Source: Tardiphaga robiniae (GTDB lineage: Bacteria > Pseudomonadota > Alphaproteobacteria > Rhizobiales > Xanthobacteraceae). Taken from it: a DNA stretch of 64,000 nucleotides. The stretch covers positions 62,001-126,000 of the forward strand of contig NZ_LVYV01000001.1 in assembly GCF_001618955.1 (NCBI RefSeq). Reading direction: 5' to 3'. Below the pieces are notes generated by a model. That model was not told where the DNA came from, ran no database searches, and saw only the letters and a program-made list of their open reading frames with translations. Both the position numbers and the translations under genes were made by a program. Of this stretch, positions 27,074-36,176 are shown piece by piece (positions within the stretch are counted from its first letter, which is position 1; every line of letters starts with the position of its first letter).

Positions 27074-28576
27074 ATGGCCGAACGAATCCTCATCGCCGAT
27101 GACGACGCCGTCCAGCGCCGCCTCCTCGAAAACATGGTACAGCGCTGCGGCTATGAGGCCATCACGGTCGATAGCGGCGACGCTGCCATGGCCCGGCTGA
27201 TTGATCCCGAAGCGGCCGCCATCGACGCGCTGGTCCTCGACCTGATGATGCCCGGCCTCGACGGCATGGGCGTGCTCGACAAGATCCGCGATAGCGGCCT
27301 CAGCATCCCCGTCATCGTCCAGACCGCCCATGGCGGTATCGAGAATGTTGTGTCCGCCATGCGTGCCGGCGCACATGATTTCGTCGTAAAACCTGTCGGC
27401 GTCGAACGTCTGCAGGTGAGCCTGCGCAATGCGCTCAATACCAGTGCGTTGAAAGGCGAATTGCAGCGCATCAGGCACAGCCGCGAAGGCAAGCTCACTT
27501 TTGCCGACATCGTCACACGCAATGCCGGCATGGACGCCGTGCTGCGCACGGCACGCAAGGCGGCTACCTCCACGATCCCCGTGCTGATCGAAGGCGAGTC
27601 CGGCGTCGGCAAGGAATTGATCGCACGCGCCATCCACGGCTCGGGCGAACGCAGCAGCAAGCCGTTCGTGGCCGTGAATTGCGGCGCCATTCCCGACAAC
27701 CTCGTGGAGTCGATCCTGTTCGGCCACGAGAAGGGCGCCTTTACCGGCGCCACCGACCGGCATCTCGGCAAGTTTGTCGAGGCTCACGGCGGCACGCTGT
27801 TTCTCGACGAAGTCGGCGAGCTGCCGTTATCGGCACAAGTGAAGCTGCTGCGCGCGCTTCAGGAAGGTTCGGTCGAGGCCGTGGGCGGACGCAAGCCGGT
27901 CAAGGTCGACGTCCGCATCATCTCGGCCACCAACCGCAAGCTGCTCGATCTCGTCAAAGCCGGGCAATTCCGCGAAGACCTGTTCTATCGCCTGCATGTG
28001 CTGCCGCTCACGGTGCCGCCGCTCCGGGCGCGCCGCGAGGACATTCCGTATCTGCTGCGACATTTCCTGGCGCGTTTCTGCGCCGAGGAGAACAAACCGA
28101 TTACCAGCATCGCTGGCGACGCCATGACGATGCTCACGCAGCTCGACTGGCCGGGCAATATCCGGCAGCTGGAAAATGCCGTCTACCGCGCCGTGGTGAT
28201 GAGCGAAGGCGATCAACTCGGACTGGCCGACTTCCCGCAAACGACTGCGCACGCTCCATCGATCGTGGCATCGGCGGTCGCGCCGCTGATTGTAGAACCC
28301 GTCTTCCACACGATGGCGCCGACCATGGTACCGGGCATCGACGCAGCCCCGATATCGCTCGCCGCCGGAAGCCTGTCCATGCTGACAGCCGAGAACGAGG
28401 TAAGGGCACTGGAAGAGCTCGAATCCGAGATCATCCGCTTTGCCATTGCGCACTATCGCGGCCAGATGTCGGAAGTCGCACGGCGCCTCAAAATCGGCCG
28501 GTCGACGCTCTACCGCAAGCTCGATGAGGCAGCGGAGAAAGATTCATCGATTGCGGATTCCGCACCGTCGAACTGA
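27074..28576 (+). CDS. Sigma-54-dependent response regulator (NtrC family)
   Basis: A 500-residue regulator. The receiver domain has the acidic pocket IADDD, phosphorylation site D56 (LVLDLMMP) and K106. The AAA+ domain has Walker A GESGVGKE (174-181) and the sigma-54 contact loop GAFTGA (221-226), with the WPGNIRQLEN segment near its end. A Fis-type helix-turn-helix (about 455-490, SEVARRLKIGRSTLYRKLDEA) ends the protein. All parts needed to activate sigma-54 promoters are intact. No histidine kinase lies nearby, so its signal is unknown. Two cell-wall enzymes follow downstream. Confidence 0.94.
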   Translation: MAERILIADDDAVQRRLLENMVQRCGYEAITVDSGDAAMARLIDPEAAAIDALVLDLMMPGLDGMGVLDKIRDSGLSIPVIVQTAHGGIENVVSAMRAGAHDFVVKPVGVERLQVSLRNALNTSALKGELQRIRHSREGKLTFADIVTRNAGMDAVLRTARKAATSTIPVLIEGESGVGKELIARAIHGSGERSSKPFVAVNCGAIPDNLVESILFGHEKGAFTGATDRHLGKFVEAHGGTLFLDEVGELPLSAQVKLLRALQEGSVEAVGGRKPVKVDVRIISATNRKLLDLVKAGQFREDLFYRLHVLPLTVPPLRARREDIPYLLRHFLARFCAEENKPITSIAGDAMTMLTQLDWPGNIRQLENAVYRAVVMSEGDQLGLADFPQTTAHAPSIVASAVAPLIVEPVFHTMAPTMVPGIDAAPISLAAGSLSMLTAENEVRALEELESEIIRFAIAHYRGQMSEVARRLKIGRSTLYRKLDEAAEKDSSIADSAPSN

Positions 28577-28890
28577 ACTTCTCGCCTCCCACGCTATTGA
28601 ACATGTTGTTGCGATCGCTATGGAACTTGAACCGTTGCGGTCTGGTGACACACAAAGTCAAAAGCATCGGTGAAACCTCGGTATGCGTTGCAAACCGGGG
28701 GAGGTTGAGGTCAGTTTGTTGTGACTTGTCCGACAAGCGCTAGCGCTTGTGCCGGGCGCGTGTATCGTCTGCACAGAAAGAGCTCTGAATCGGAGCGCGC
28801 AGGCAAACAACGCGACTGCTTCAGCCGAAGCTGGTGATGTCAGACTAGAACTGTTCCATGCCGGAGCAGCTCACCTAACGAGGTGCGAGA
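28577..28890. other. Intergenic region with an 18-bp perfect palindrome
   Basis: These 314 bases between the response regulator and the L,D-transpeptidase hold no gene that I can support. At 28733-28750 lies ACAAGCGCTAGCGCTTGT, a perfect 18-base palindrome, 140 bases before the transpeptidase start. It has no loop and no T tract, so an operator is more likely than a terminator. Confidence 0.6.
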
Positions 28891-31080
28891 ATGCGAGACT
28901 ATTCCAAGGGCCGTTCCGGATTCGACCACGTGCTGATGGCCGTGGCCGCAACATTCCTGACGGTCTCCGCTGGCGCCGCTGCTGCTGCCCAGAGCGCATC
29001 GCCCCGCGACAGTGTCTCCGAACTCGCCATCGATGCGGCGGTGCCGCGCCCGGAACCCGCCAACGTAGCCCCGCCGACTGCCGCCGACTTCAAGGCCGAT
29101 GCACCAAAGGCCGAGACCACCGCGTCCGTGCCGGACGCGACCCGGACGTCCGAGAAAACCATCGGCTCGACCTCGACCGATATGCCAAAGGCAACCGAGG
29201 CCGCGCAAGCGCCTGCGGATGTGAAGCCGAGCGAGGCTGTAACCGCGCCCGCCGCCGCGACACCGCCGGCCGCGACTGCTGTGGCACCTCCTGCGCCCGC
29301 AGCCGAGCCGCCGAAGGATGTCGCCAAGGACATCGCCAAGCCCGCGACCACCGTTGCGTCCAGCGATCAGCCCGTCGCCGAGAAACTGCGCGATATGTTT
29401 GGCGCCAAGTCCACTCGCTATTTCGACCGCAAGGGCGAGCGCGCCGCGGTCGAGAAGTTCTACACCGCACGTGACTTCGCACCGATCTGGACCCAGGGCG
29501 GCGCAACGACCCCTGCCGCCAAGGGCGTAATTGCGCGTCTCAAGGACGCTGCTTCTGACGGCCTCGACGCCGCCGATTATCCCGTGCCGGATTTCACCGC
29601 GGCGAATACGCCCGATGCGCTCGCCGAGGCGGAGCTGAAGCTCACCGCCAGCATGCTCGACTATGCCCGCCAGGCACAGAGCGGCCGCATGCACTGGTCG
29701 CAGGTGACTGGCGACATCATGTATCCGGAGCACCCGACGGATCCGACGGAAGTGCTCGCCAATATCTCGACGGCGAAGAACGCTTCGGCAGCCCTCGACG
29801 CCTACAACCCGCCGCACAAGGGCTATCAGGAACTGAAGAAGAAGCTTACTGAACTGCGCGGCGAAACCGCAACGCCAGTACAGCCGATCGGCGAGGGCCC
29901 GGCTCTGCGTTTCGCCAAGGCCACGAAGAAAAATCCGAACCCGACCGTGATGGACGACCCGCGCGTGCCGTTGCTGCGCGCTCGCCTCAACGTCGAGAAT
30001 CCAAGCGAGACCAAATACGACGCTGCCGTCGCCGAAGCCGTTCGCAAGTATCAGGCCAGCAACGATCTGAAGGCCACCGGCGTGCTGGACGAGGCCACCG
30101 TGCGCGCGATGAATTCGCCGAAGCGCGATCGCCACATCGATACGGTGTTGGTCAACATGGAGCGTTGGCGCTGGCTGCCACGCCAGCTCGGCGCGTCCGC
30201 AGTCGGCAATGCCTATGTGATGCTGAACATCCCGGACTATACGCTGAAAGTGATGCAGAACGGCGCGCAGGTCTGGACCACACGTGTCGTCGTCGGCAAG
30301 CCGGGCAATCACGCCACGCCGCTGATGACCGAGACGATGAAGTACATCACGGTCAACCCGACCTGGAACGTGCCGCCGTCGATCATCTACAATGAATACC
30401 TGCCTGCTCTGCAGCAGGACCCGACCGTGCTTGACCGCATGGGTCTCAAACTGACGCGCAACGCCGACGGCAGCATCCACATTGCGCAGCCTCCCGGTGA
30501 AGCCAACGCGCTGGGCCGCATCCGCTTCAACTTCCCGAACAAGTTCCTCGTCTATCAGCACGATACACCGGACAAGAACCTGTTCGGCCGCGACGAGCGC
30601 GCCTTCAGCCACGGCTGCATGCGCGTGCAAAATCCGGATCAGTATGCCGCGACGCTGCTGAACATCACGATGCCGAACGACCACTACACGCCGGAGAAAA
30701 TTCGCGGCATGTATGGCCGCAGCGAGATCGACCTGAAATTCCCGACGCCTATCCCGGTGAACATCACTTACCAGACAGCCTTCGTCGATGACGCTGGCAA
30801 GCTGCAGCTACGCAAGGACATCTACGGACGCGACGCGCAGATGATGCAGCTGCTGCGCGGCGGCAAGAACAAGGATCTGGAGCAGGTCGTTGCCCGGGCC
30901 CAGCCGAGCTATTCGCGCCCGCGCGCAGATATCCCGCAGGGCGTGGCCTTCAACGACAACGGCTCGCGCATGGCCAGCAATGGCGGCCTGTCCTTCTTCG
31001 AGCGCCTGTTCGGCGGCGGTGCCCCGGCACCACAGCCGATGGCACCCGGCCAGAAGCCGCGCCGGACGGTGACTCGCTAA
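28891..31080 (+). CDS. L,D-transpeptidase, YcbB-like, with peptidoglycan-binding domain
   Basis: A 729-residue exported enzyme that makes 3-3 cross-links in peptidoglycan. The N-terminus has a signal sequence (about residues 9-32, with VAATFLTVSAGAAAAAQ), then a long Ala/Pro-rich linker, a scaffold domain, a PG_binding_1 module (about 350-408, ending TGVLDEATVRAMN) and the YkuD catalytic domain. The catalytic motif SHGCMR has H574, G575 and C576. The first linker (to about residue 160) is disordered and longer than in E. coli YcbB. A hairpin terminator follows. It is adjacent to another cell-wall gene in the same direction. Confidence 0.93.
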   Translation: MRDYSKGRSGFDHVLMAVAATFLTVSAGAAAAAQSASPRDSVSELAIDAAVPRPEPANVAPPTAADFKADAPKAETTASVPDATRTSEKTIGSTSTDMPKATEAAQAPADVKPSEAVTAPAAATPPAATAVAPPAPAAEPPKDVAKDIAKPATTVASSDQPVAEKLRDMFGAKSTRYFDRKGERAAVEKFYTARDFAPIWTQGGATTPAAKGVIARLKDAASDGLDAADYPVPDFTAANTPDALAEAELKLTASMLDYARQAQSGRMHWSQVTGDIMYPEHPTDPTEVLANISTAKNASAALDAYNPPHKGYQELKKKLTELRGETATPVQPIGEGPALRFAKATKKNPNPTVMDDPRVPLLRARLNVENPSETKYDAAVAEAVRKYQASNDLKATGVLDEATVRAMNSPKRDRHIDTVLVNMERWRWLPRQLGASAVGNAYVMLNIPDYTLKVMQNGAQVWTTRVVVGKPGNHATPLMTETMKYITVNPTWNVPPSIIYNEYLPALQQDPTVLDRMGLKLTRNADGSIHIAQPPGEANALGRIRFNFPNKFLVYQHDTPDKNLFGRDERAFSHGCMRVQNPDQYAATLLNITMPNDHYTPEKIRGMYGRSEIDLKFPTPIPVNITYQTAFVDDAGKLQLRKDIYGRDAQMMQLLRGGKNKDLEQVVARAQPSYSRPRADIPQGVAFNDNGSRMASNGGLSFFERLFGGGAPAPQPMAPGQKPRRTVTR

Positions 31081-31116
31081 ACAGCGTCGGCATCGTAAAA
31101 ATTCGAGAGGGTTATC

Positions 31117-31147
31117 AAGGGCTTCATCTTCCGGTGGAGCCCTTTTT
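31117..31147 (+). terminator. Terminator after L,D-transpeptidase gene
   Basis: AAGGGCTTC (31117-31125) pairs with GGAGCCCTT (31136-31144), with one G-T pair, and is followed by further Ts (five Ts in 31143-31147). It fits an intrinsic terminator for the plus strand, 37 bases after the stop codon. Confidence 0.75.
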
Positions 31148-31341
31148 ACGTTTCGCCCTCTATCCAGATTAACCATCGTCCATCTGGAACCCGGCAGCGG
31201 GCTATTTTTCGCCATACTCAATAGGTTAAGTTTAATGGCTGGCTGAAAAGCCCGCTTGGGGGGATGGGTTGTAAATCTCGGTTAACCCTCCCGTTTTAAG
31301 AGTACGTTCACTCTCTGTCGCCGCATGGGGTAGCGAGAGAG

Positions 31342-33012
31342 TTGTCGACTTGGGTGGGTTCATACGTGCTGAGCGGTTTCGCACGCAAAACGAGATTGCG
31401 GACATCGCGCGCTGGCTTTCATGCCGGCCTCGCTTCAGTCCTGCTGATCGCAGGTGCAAGCTCTGTCCATAACGCCACCGCTCTCGACGAAACCCGCACC
31501 CTCTCGTTCCACCACACTCATTCAGGCGAAGACCTCACCGTCACGTTCAAGCGCAACGGCCGTTATGACGACGACGCGATGAAGAAGATCAACTACTTCC
31601 TCCGCGACTGGCGCAGCCAGGACCAGACCAACATGGATCGTCGCCTGTTCGACATCCTCTGGGAGGTCTACCGCGACGTCGACGGCAAGGCGCCGATCCA
31701 GATTATCTCCGCCTATCGCTCTCCCACCACCAACGCCATGCTCCGCCGCCGCTCGTCCGGCGTCGCTCGCGCCAGCCAGCATATGCTCGGCCACGCGATG
31801 GACTTCTTCATTCCCGGCGTGGCGCTGGAAAAGATCCGCTTTGCCGGTTTGCGCCTGCAGCGCGGCGGCGTCGGCTTCTATCCGACCTCCGGCTCGCCTT
31901 TCGTGCATCTCGACACTGGCAGCATCCGTCACTGGCCGCGCATGACGCATGACCAGCTGGCGCGCGTCTTCCCCGACGGCCGCACCGTGCATCTCCCCAC
32001 CGACGGCCGTCCATTGGCTGGCTATCAGCTGGCGATGGCTGAGATCGAGAAGCGCGGCGATGGCGATAGTGCAGCTTTTGCCAAGAGCAAGCCGGGCTTG
32101 TTCGCCTCGCTGTTCCGTGGCGGCAAGTCGAATGACGACGAAGACGAGAGCGCAGCAGCCGCGATCGCACCCGCCAAGCCTTCACCTGTGGGCATGATGG
32201 CCGCCGCGATGCCCGCGAAACCGGTCGACACGAAGCAGGCTGAAATGAAGTCTTCGGACCCCGTCCCGATGCCGCGCTCCAAGCCGGCCGCAGTGGCGAC
32301 CTACCAGCTTGCCTCGGCTGACACCGAAACCGTCCCGCTGCCGCGCCCGAAGGCGCCGATTCCGCCCGCTCCCGCAGCGAAGGCCGATAACAGGCCACAG
32401 ACGCCGGCGGACATCATCAACGCCCGCGGCTTCTGGGATGACATGCCGGCGCCGAAGCAGGCCACGCCGCAACAGGTCGCCGCGATCACCGCACGCCAGG
32501 CCTTGGCCAATGTGGTCGATCCGCAGCCGGCCGCCACCGAGTCCAGCTTCGCCAAGGCGATGGCCTATGCGCCGCCGGCCAACTCCCCGGTTGATCGCGC
32601 CAATGTCGTTGCCGCCAGTGCGCCGATCCCGCGTAGCATGCGTCCGGCCTCCGTGGCCAAGAACCCGATGGCGGTGAATAACATCACGACCGTCGTCGCG
32701 AAGGGCGCTCAGGGCCAGAACAGCACCGTTACCGTAGCGACCCGCCTCACTGCCGCTGCCATTCCTGACAACCATGTCTGGATGCGCGCGATGATCCTGG
32801 CGCCGAGCGCGACCACGTCGATGTCGGCATCGGTGATGGGCGACGGCGACATGACCATCCTGCGCGCACACTTCGTCAAGCCGCAGGCGGTGGTGGCGAT
32901 GACTTTCTCGGATGATCCGCAGCTCGGTCTGGTCTGCGAGCGCTTCACCGGCTCGGCAACGGCCTCGCTTGCGACGACAGTATTTGTGATGCGCACGGCG
33001 TCGCTGCGCTAA
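31342..33012 (+). CDS. YcbK-like DUF882 / peptidase M15 protein with long C-terminal extension
   Basis: A 556-residue exported protein. A signal-like N-terminus (AGLASVLLIAGASSVHNATA) precedes a DUF882 domain of the M15A fold at about residues 50-215: SAYRSPTTN, SQHMLGHAMDF (H147/H151, D154) and FVHLDTG (H189) supply the zinc site. The remaining 330 residues are Pro/Ala-rich and disordered, ending in an ordered 80-residue part of unknown fold. It probably trims or binds peptidoglycan. The TTG at 31342 is taken as start because GAGAGAG precedes it; nearby GTG codons (31354, 31366) are possible. Confidence 0.85.
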   Translation: MSTWVGSYVLSGFARKTRLRTSRAGFHAGLASVLLIAGASSVHNATALDETRTLSFHHTHSGEDLTVTFKRNGRYDDDAMKKINYFLRDWRSQDQTNMDRRLFDILWEVYRDVDGKAPIQIISAYRSPTTNAMLRRRSSGVARASQHMLGHAMDFFIPGVALEKIRFAGLRLQRGGVGFYPTSGSPFVHLDTGSIRHWPRMTHDQLARVFPDGRTVHLPTDGRPLAGYQLAMAEIEKRGDGDSAAFAKSKPGLFASLFRGGKSNDDEDESAAAAIAPAKPSPVGMMAAAMPAKPVDTKQAEMKSSDPVPMPRSKPAAVATYQLASADTETVPLPRPKAPIPPAPAAKADNRPQTPADIINARGFWDDMPAPKQATPQQVAAITARQALANVVDPQPAATESSFAKAMAYAPPANSPVDRANVVAASAPIPRSMRPASVAKNPMAVNNITTVVAKGAQGQNSTVTVATRLTAAAIPDNHVWMRAMILAPSATTSMSASVMGDGDMTILRAHFVKPQAVVAMTFSDDPQLGLVCERFTGSATASLATTVFVMRTASLR

Positions 33013-33037
33013 GCGCGCGAATTTCTCAGACTATAAT

Positions 33038-33149
33038 GGTGTCATGGCCGGGCTTGACCCGGCCATCCATCGCTATCTTTGTGGCTAGATGGATACGCGG
33101 GTCGTCTAGCGCGAAGACGCGCTTCGCGCTTTTGCCCGCGTATGACACC
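33038..33149. repeat. 112-bp multi-hairpin intergenic repeat element
   Basis: The element is bounded by GGTGTCAT (33038-33045) and ATGACACC (33142-33149). Inside are TGGCCGGG/CCCGGCCA (33045-33052, 33058-33065), ATCCATC/GATGGAT (33065-33071, 33088-33094) and ATACGCGGG/CCCGCGTAT (33093-33101, 33135-33143) enclosing AGCGCGAAG/CTTCGCGCT (33108-33116, 33122-33130). The nested arms can fold like a cloverleaf. Similar GTCATGGCCGGGCTTGACCCGG-type words are common extragenic repeats in Bradyrhizobiaceae (from memory). It sits between convergent genes. Confidence 0.8.
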
Positions 33150-33184
33150 TGAGTGTTTGGCTGAGTATTGGCGCGCTAAGCGCC

Positions 33185-33460
33185 TTACAGCATTCCCAAG
33201 GCCTGCAGATAGGTCTCCAGGATCGTCTCCTGCTCGGCCCGCTCGTTGGCGTCCTGCTTGCGCATGCGGATGATGGTGCGCAGCGCCTTCACGTCGTAGC
33301 CGTTGCCCTTGGCTTCGCCATAGACGTCCTTGATGTCGTCGGAGATCGTCTTCTTTTCTTCTTCAAGGCGCTCGATACGCTCGACGATAGCCTTGAGCTG
33401 ATCCTTGGCGAAAGAATGTGTCGCCTGATCGTCCAGCACGGACGCAGCAGAGGTGGCCAT
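33185..33460 (-). CDS. gapR: GapR family DNA-binding protein (DUF2312)
   Basis: A 91-residue DUF2312 protein, the family of Caulobacter GapR, a nucleoid protein that binds overtwisted, AT-rich DNA ahead of forks and RNA polymerase. The helical core [22 protein letters not shown], then [23 protein letters not shown] and the basic [17 protein letters not shown] match the family. An AGGAG ribosome site precedes the ATG. It stands alone, with a structured repeat downstream and a 9-base-pair hairpin 106 bases upstream of the start. Length is usual for the family. Confidence 0.93.
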   Translation of the reverse strand: MATSAASVLDDQATHSFAKDQLKAIVERIERLEEEKKTISDDIKDVYGEAKGNGYDVKALRTIIRMRKQDANERAEQETILETYLQALGML

Positions 33461-33565
33461 CGAAAACTCCTGGTGAACTGATGTTGGTTTAGGCGGATAT
33501 GGGGTGGGTTTGAGTGCGCAGCGTTATGCGCGCATTAATCTTAAGGAAATGACACTCAAGACCAC

Positions 33566-33586
33566 GGCGCCTTGCGTCAAGGCGCC
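33566..33586. other. Perfect hairpin between DUF1244 gene and gapR
   Basis: GGCGCCTTG (33566-33574) and CAAGGCGCC (33578-33586) form a perfect 9-base-pair stem with a CGT loop. It is downstream of the DUF1244 gene and upstream of gapR, both on the minus strand. There is no T tract; it could end the first transcript or shield the second. Confidence 0.55.
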
Positions 33587-33648
33587 TTCGCGGTCATCCA
33601 CAGCGCCCACACAGCTTTGATTTCATGCCTCAAAAAGACGAGAAATCG

Positions 33649-33951
33649 TCAGTGCCCGCTGTGCGCTTTCTTCATGGCCTCAATTTGTTCGGGTTTGGCC
33701 TCGGCCTGATGCAGCGATTTCCAGGTCTCGTAAGGCATGCCGTAAATCGCTTCGCGGCTCTCATCCTTGGTCATCGCCACGCCCTTGGCGTCGGCAGCGT
33801 CCTTCAGCCAGTTTGACAGGCAGTTCCGACAGAAGCCGGCCAGATTCATCAGGTCGATATTCTGCACATCGGTGCGACCGCGCAAATGGTCAACGAGCCG
33901 GCGAAAGGCGGCGGCCTCGAGTTCGGTCTGGATCTTGTCGTCAATCGCCAT
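33649..33951 (-). CDS. DUF1244 family protein
   Basis: A 100-residue cytoplasmic protein of the DUF1244 family, seen from the paired cysteines in AGFCRNCLSNWLKDAAD and the MTKDESREAIYGMPYETWK segment. A short His-ended tail follows (KKAHSGH). The ATG at 33951 gives the usual MAIDDKIQTELEAAAFRRLV start; a longer open frame upstream overlaps the promoter of the next gene. The function of the family is unknown; the two cysteines may bind metal. Confidence 0.86.
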   Translation of the reverse strand: MAIDDKIQTELEAAAFRRLVDHLRGRTDVQNIDLMNLAGFCRNCLSNWLKDAADAKGVAMTKDESREAIYGMPYETWKSLHQAEAKPEQIEAMKKAHSGH

Positions 33952-34128
33952 GAATGGTCTCGCTGTTGCACCCGATACCGGCCTGTCGTCTTCGTGTAAC
34001 ATGGGCGCTGTCACAGATTTTGCCATATCACAACGCAAACCGCCTGGCGGAACAGAATTGGTTCCGCGACCGTTGACAGGCCCGCCGGGTCAAGCGAAAT
34101 CGTCAACGAATTGAGATAGCTTCGCCGC

Positions 34129-34737
34129 ATGACCGCAAGAGATTCCCATTCCCGATCATTTCGACGCGTCCCCCTCGCCGGCCTGTTGCCGGTGCTGGCG
34201 CTGGCCTTGTCGTGCCTATGGGCGAGCCCCGCAGCGGCCGATTTCCGGCTGTGCAACAACACCTCGAGCCGGGTCGGGATCGCGCTGGGCTACAAGGATG
34301 CCGAAGGCTGGACCACCGAGGGCTGGTGGAACGTCTCATCCCGAGCCTGCGAGACCTTGCTGCGCGGAACCCTGGTTGCGCGGTATTATTATATCTACGC
34401 ACTCGATTACGACCGGGGCGGTGAGTGGTCGGGTCAGGCCTTCATGTGCTCCCGCGACAAGGAATTCACCATCAAAGGCACGGAAAACTGCCTCGCGCGC
34501 GGCTTTGACCGGACCGGCTTTTTTGAGGTCGACACCGGCGAACAGCGTGCCTGGACGGTGCAACTGACTGAAACCAACGAACAACCGCCGAAGCTGCCGG
34601 GCATTCCGGGGCCAACCGGACCGCCTCCGGGCGCCCCCGGTGCGGGCTTCCCCGGTCTGCCCAACACGCCAGGTGGCGCGCCCCCGGGCGGGTCAACGAC
34701 CCTGCCGCCATCAGTACCGCCGGGAGGCAAACAATGA
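34129..34737 (+). CDS. Exported DUF1036 protein with Gly/Pro-rich tail
   Basis: A 202-residue exported protein. The signal peptide (LAGLLPVLALALSCLWASPAAA, cleavage about residue 37) precedes a DUF1036 domain from DFRLCNNTSSRVGIALGYKD to about residue 150, rich in Trp and Tyr and with four or more cysteines. The last 50 residues are collagen-like Gly/Pro repeats (GIPGPTGPPPGAPG). The stop codon overlaps the pyruvate kinase start (ATGA), an unusual pairing of an envelope protein and a glycolytic enzyme. Function unknown. Confidence 0.86.
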   Translation: MTARDSHSRSFRRVPLAGLLPVLALALSCLWASPAAADFRLCNNTSSRVGIALGYKDAEGWTTEGWWNVSSRACETLLRGTLVARYYYIYALDYDRGGEWSGQAFMCSRDKEFTIKGTENCLARGFDRTGFFEVDTGEQRAWTVQLTETNEQPPKLPGIPGPTGPPPGAPGAGFPGLPNTPGGAPPGGSTTLPPSVPPGGKQ

Positions 34738-36167
34738 GACGTCAACGCCGCATCAAGATTCTGGCCACGCTCGGCCCCGCCTCCTCGGACAGCGCGATGA
34801 TCCGCAAGCTGTTCGAGGCTGGTGCCGACGTGTTCCGCATCAATATGAGCCACACGCCGCATGACAAGATGCGCGAGTTGGTGAAGACCATCCGCAATGT
34901 CGAGAGCAGCTACGGCCGCCCCATCGGCATTCTGGTCGATCTGCAGGGCCCGAAGCTGCGCGTCGGCGCCTTTGCCGAAGGCGGCGTGCAGCTCAAGAAC
35001 GGCGAGAGCTTCGTGCTGGATTCCGATCCTGCCCCCGGCGACGCCACCCGCGTGCACCTGCCACATCCGGAAATTCTCGCTGCACTTCGCCCGGGCCATG
35101 CGCTGCTGATCGACGACGGCAAGCTGCGGCTGATTGCCGAGGAGACATCGAACGACCGCGCGGTGACGCGCGTGGTGGTCGGCGGCCGCATCTCCGACCG
35201 CAAGGGCGTCAGCCTGCCCGATACAGACCTGCCGGTGTCGGCCATGACGCCGAAGGACCGCCTGGATCTGGAAGCCGCACTCGAGACCGGCATCGACTGG
35301 ATAGCCCTGTCCTTCGTGCAGCGCGCCGAGGACGTGCATGAGGCCAAGCGGCTGGTGCGCGGCCGCGCATCCATCATGTCGAAGATCGAGAAACCACAGG
35401 CCATCGACCGTCTCGACAGCATTCTCGAAGCCTCCGACGCGCTGATGGTCGCGCGCGGCGATCTCGGCGTCGAACTGCCGCTGGAACGGGTACCAAGTCT
35501 ACAAAAGCGCATGACGCGCATGGCGCGCCGCGCCGGCAAACCCGTCGTCGTCGCTACGCAGATGCTGGAGTCGATGATCCAGAGTCCGGTGCCGACCCGT
35601 GCCGAAGTCTCCGACGTCGCGACGGCCATCTACGAGGGCGCGGATGCCGTCATGCTGTCGGCCGAATCCGCCGCCGGCAAATTCCCGGTCGAAGCCGTCT
35701 CGACGATGAACCGCATCGGCGAGGAAGTGGAGCGCGATCCGACCTATCGCACCGTGCTGATGGCCCAGCGCCCCGAGCCCGAGCCCACAGCTGGTGACGC
35801 CATTGCGGACGCCGCACGACAGATCGCGGAGACGCTGGATCTGTCTGCGATCATTTGCTGGACCAGCTCAGGATCCACCGCCGTGCGCGTCGCCCGTGAA
35901 CGGCCGAAGCCGCCGGTGGTAGCGATCACGCCGAACCTCGCCGCCGGTCGCAAGCTGTCGGTCGTGTGGGGCGTACACTGCGTGGTGGCGGAGGATGCAA
36001 AGGACCTCGACGACATGGTCGATCGCGCCGGACGCATCGCCTTCCGTGACGGCTTCGCCAAAGCGGGCCAGCGCATTATCATTGTCGCTGGTGTGCCGCT
36101 CGGCACACCAGGTGCGACCAACATGGTCCGCATCGCTTATGTCGGGCCAAACGACGCGGATATGTAG
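34734..36167 (+). CDS. pyk: Pyruvate kinase
   Basis: A 477-residue pyruvate kinase, converting phosphoenolpyruvate and ADP to pyruvate and ATP. RIKILATLGPASSD opens the barrel; the active-site lysine segment is MSKIEKPQAI and the Mg-binding segment MVARGDLGVELPLERVP. The C-terminal allosteric domain is complete (about residues 345-470). The ATG overlaps the stop of the DUF1036 gene, so translation is coupled. A long hairpin follows the stop codon. Confidence 0.97.
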   Translation: MRRQRRIKILATLGPASSDSAMIRKLFEAGADVFRINMSHTPHDKMRELVKTIRNVESSYGRPIGILVDLQGPKLRVGAFAEGGVQLKNGESFVLDSDPAPGDATRVHLPHPEILAALRPGHALLIDDGKLRLIAEETSNDRAVTRVVVGGRISDRKGVSLPDTDLPVSAMTPKDRLDLEAALETGIDWIALSFVQRAEDVHEAKRLVRGRASIMSKIEKPQAIDRLDSILEASDALMVARGDLGVELPLERVPSLQKRMTRMARRAGKPVVVATQMLESMIQSPVPTRAEVSDVATAIYEGADAVMLSAESAAGKFPVEAVSTMNRIGEEVERDPTYRTVLMAQRPEPEPTAGDAIADAARQIAETLDLSAIICWTSSGSTAVRVARERPKPPVVAITPNLAAGRKLSVVWGVHCVVAEDAKDLDDMVDRAGRIAFRDGFAKAGQRIIIVAGVPLGTPGATNMVRIAYVGPNDADM

Positions 36168-36176
36168 TTCACTGAT

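Noticed and set aside
28840-30684. 614-codon open frame opposite the L,D-transpeptidase gene.
   Set aside because: The plus-strand gene has signal peptide, PG-binding module and SHGCMR motif; the other frame is His/Arg/Gly-rich with no family.
31190-31310. TTAA-rich words resembling CtrA sites before the DUF882 gene.
   Set aside because: The spacing between TTAA halves does not match TTAA-N7-TTAA.
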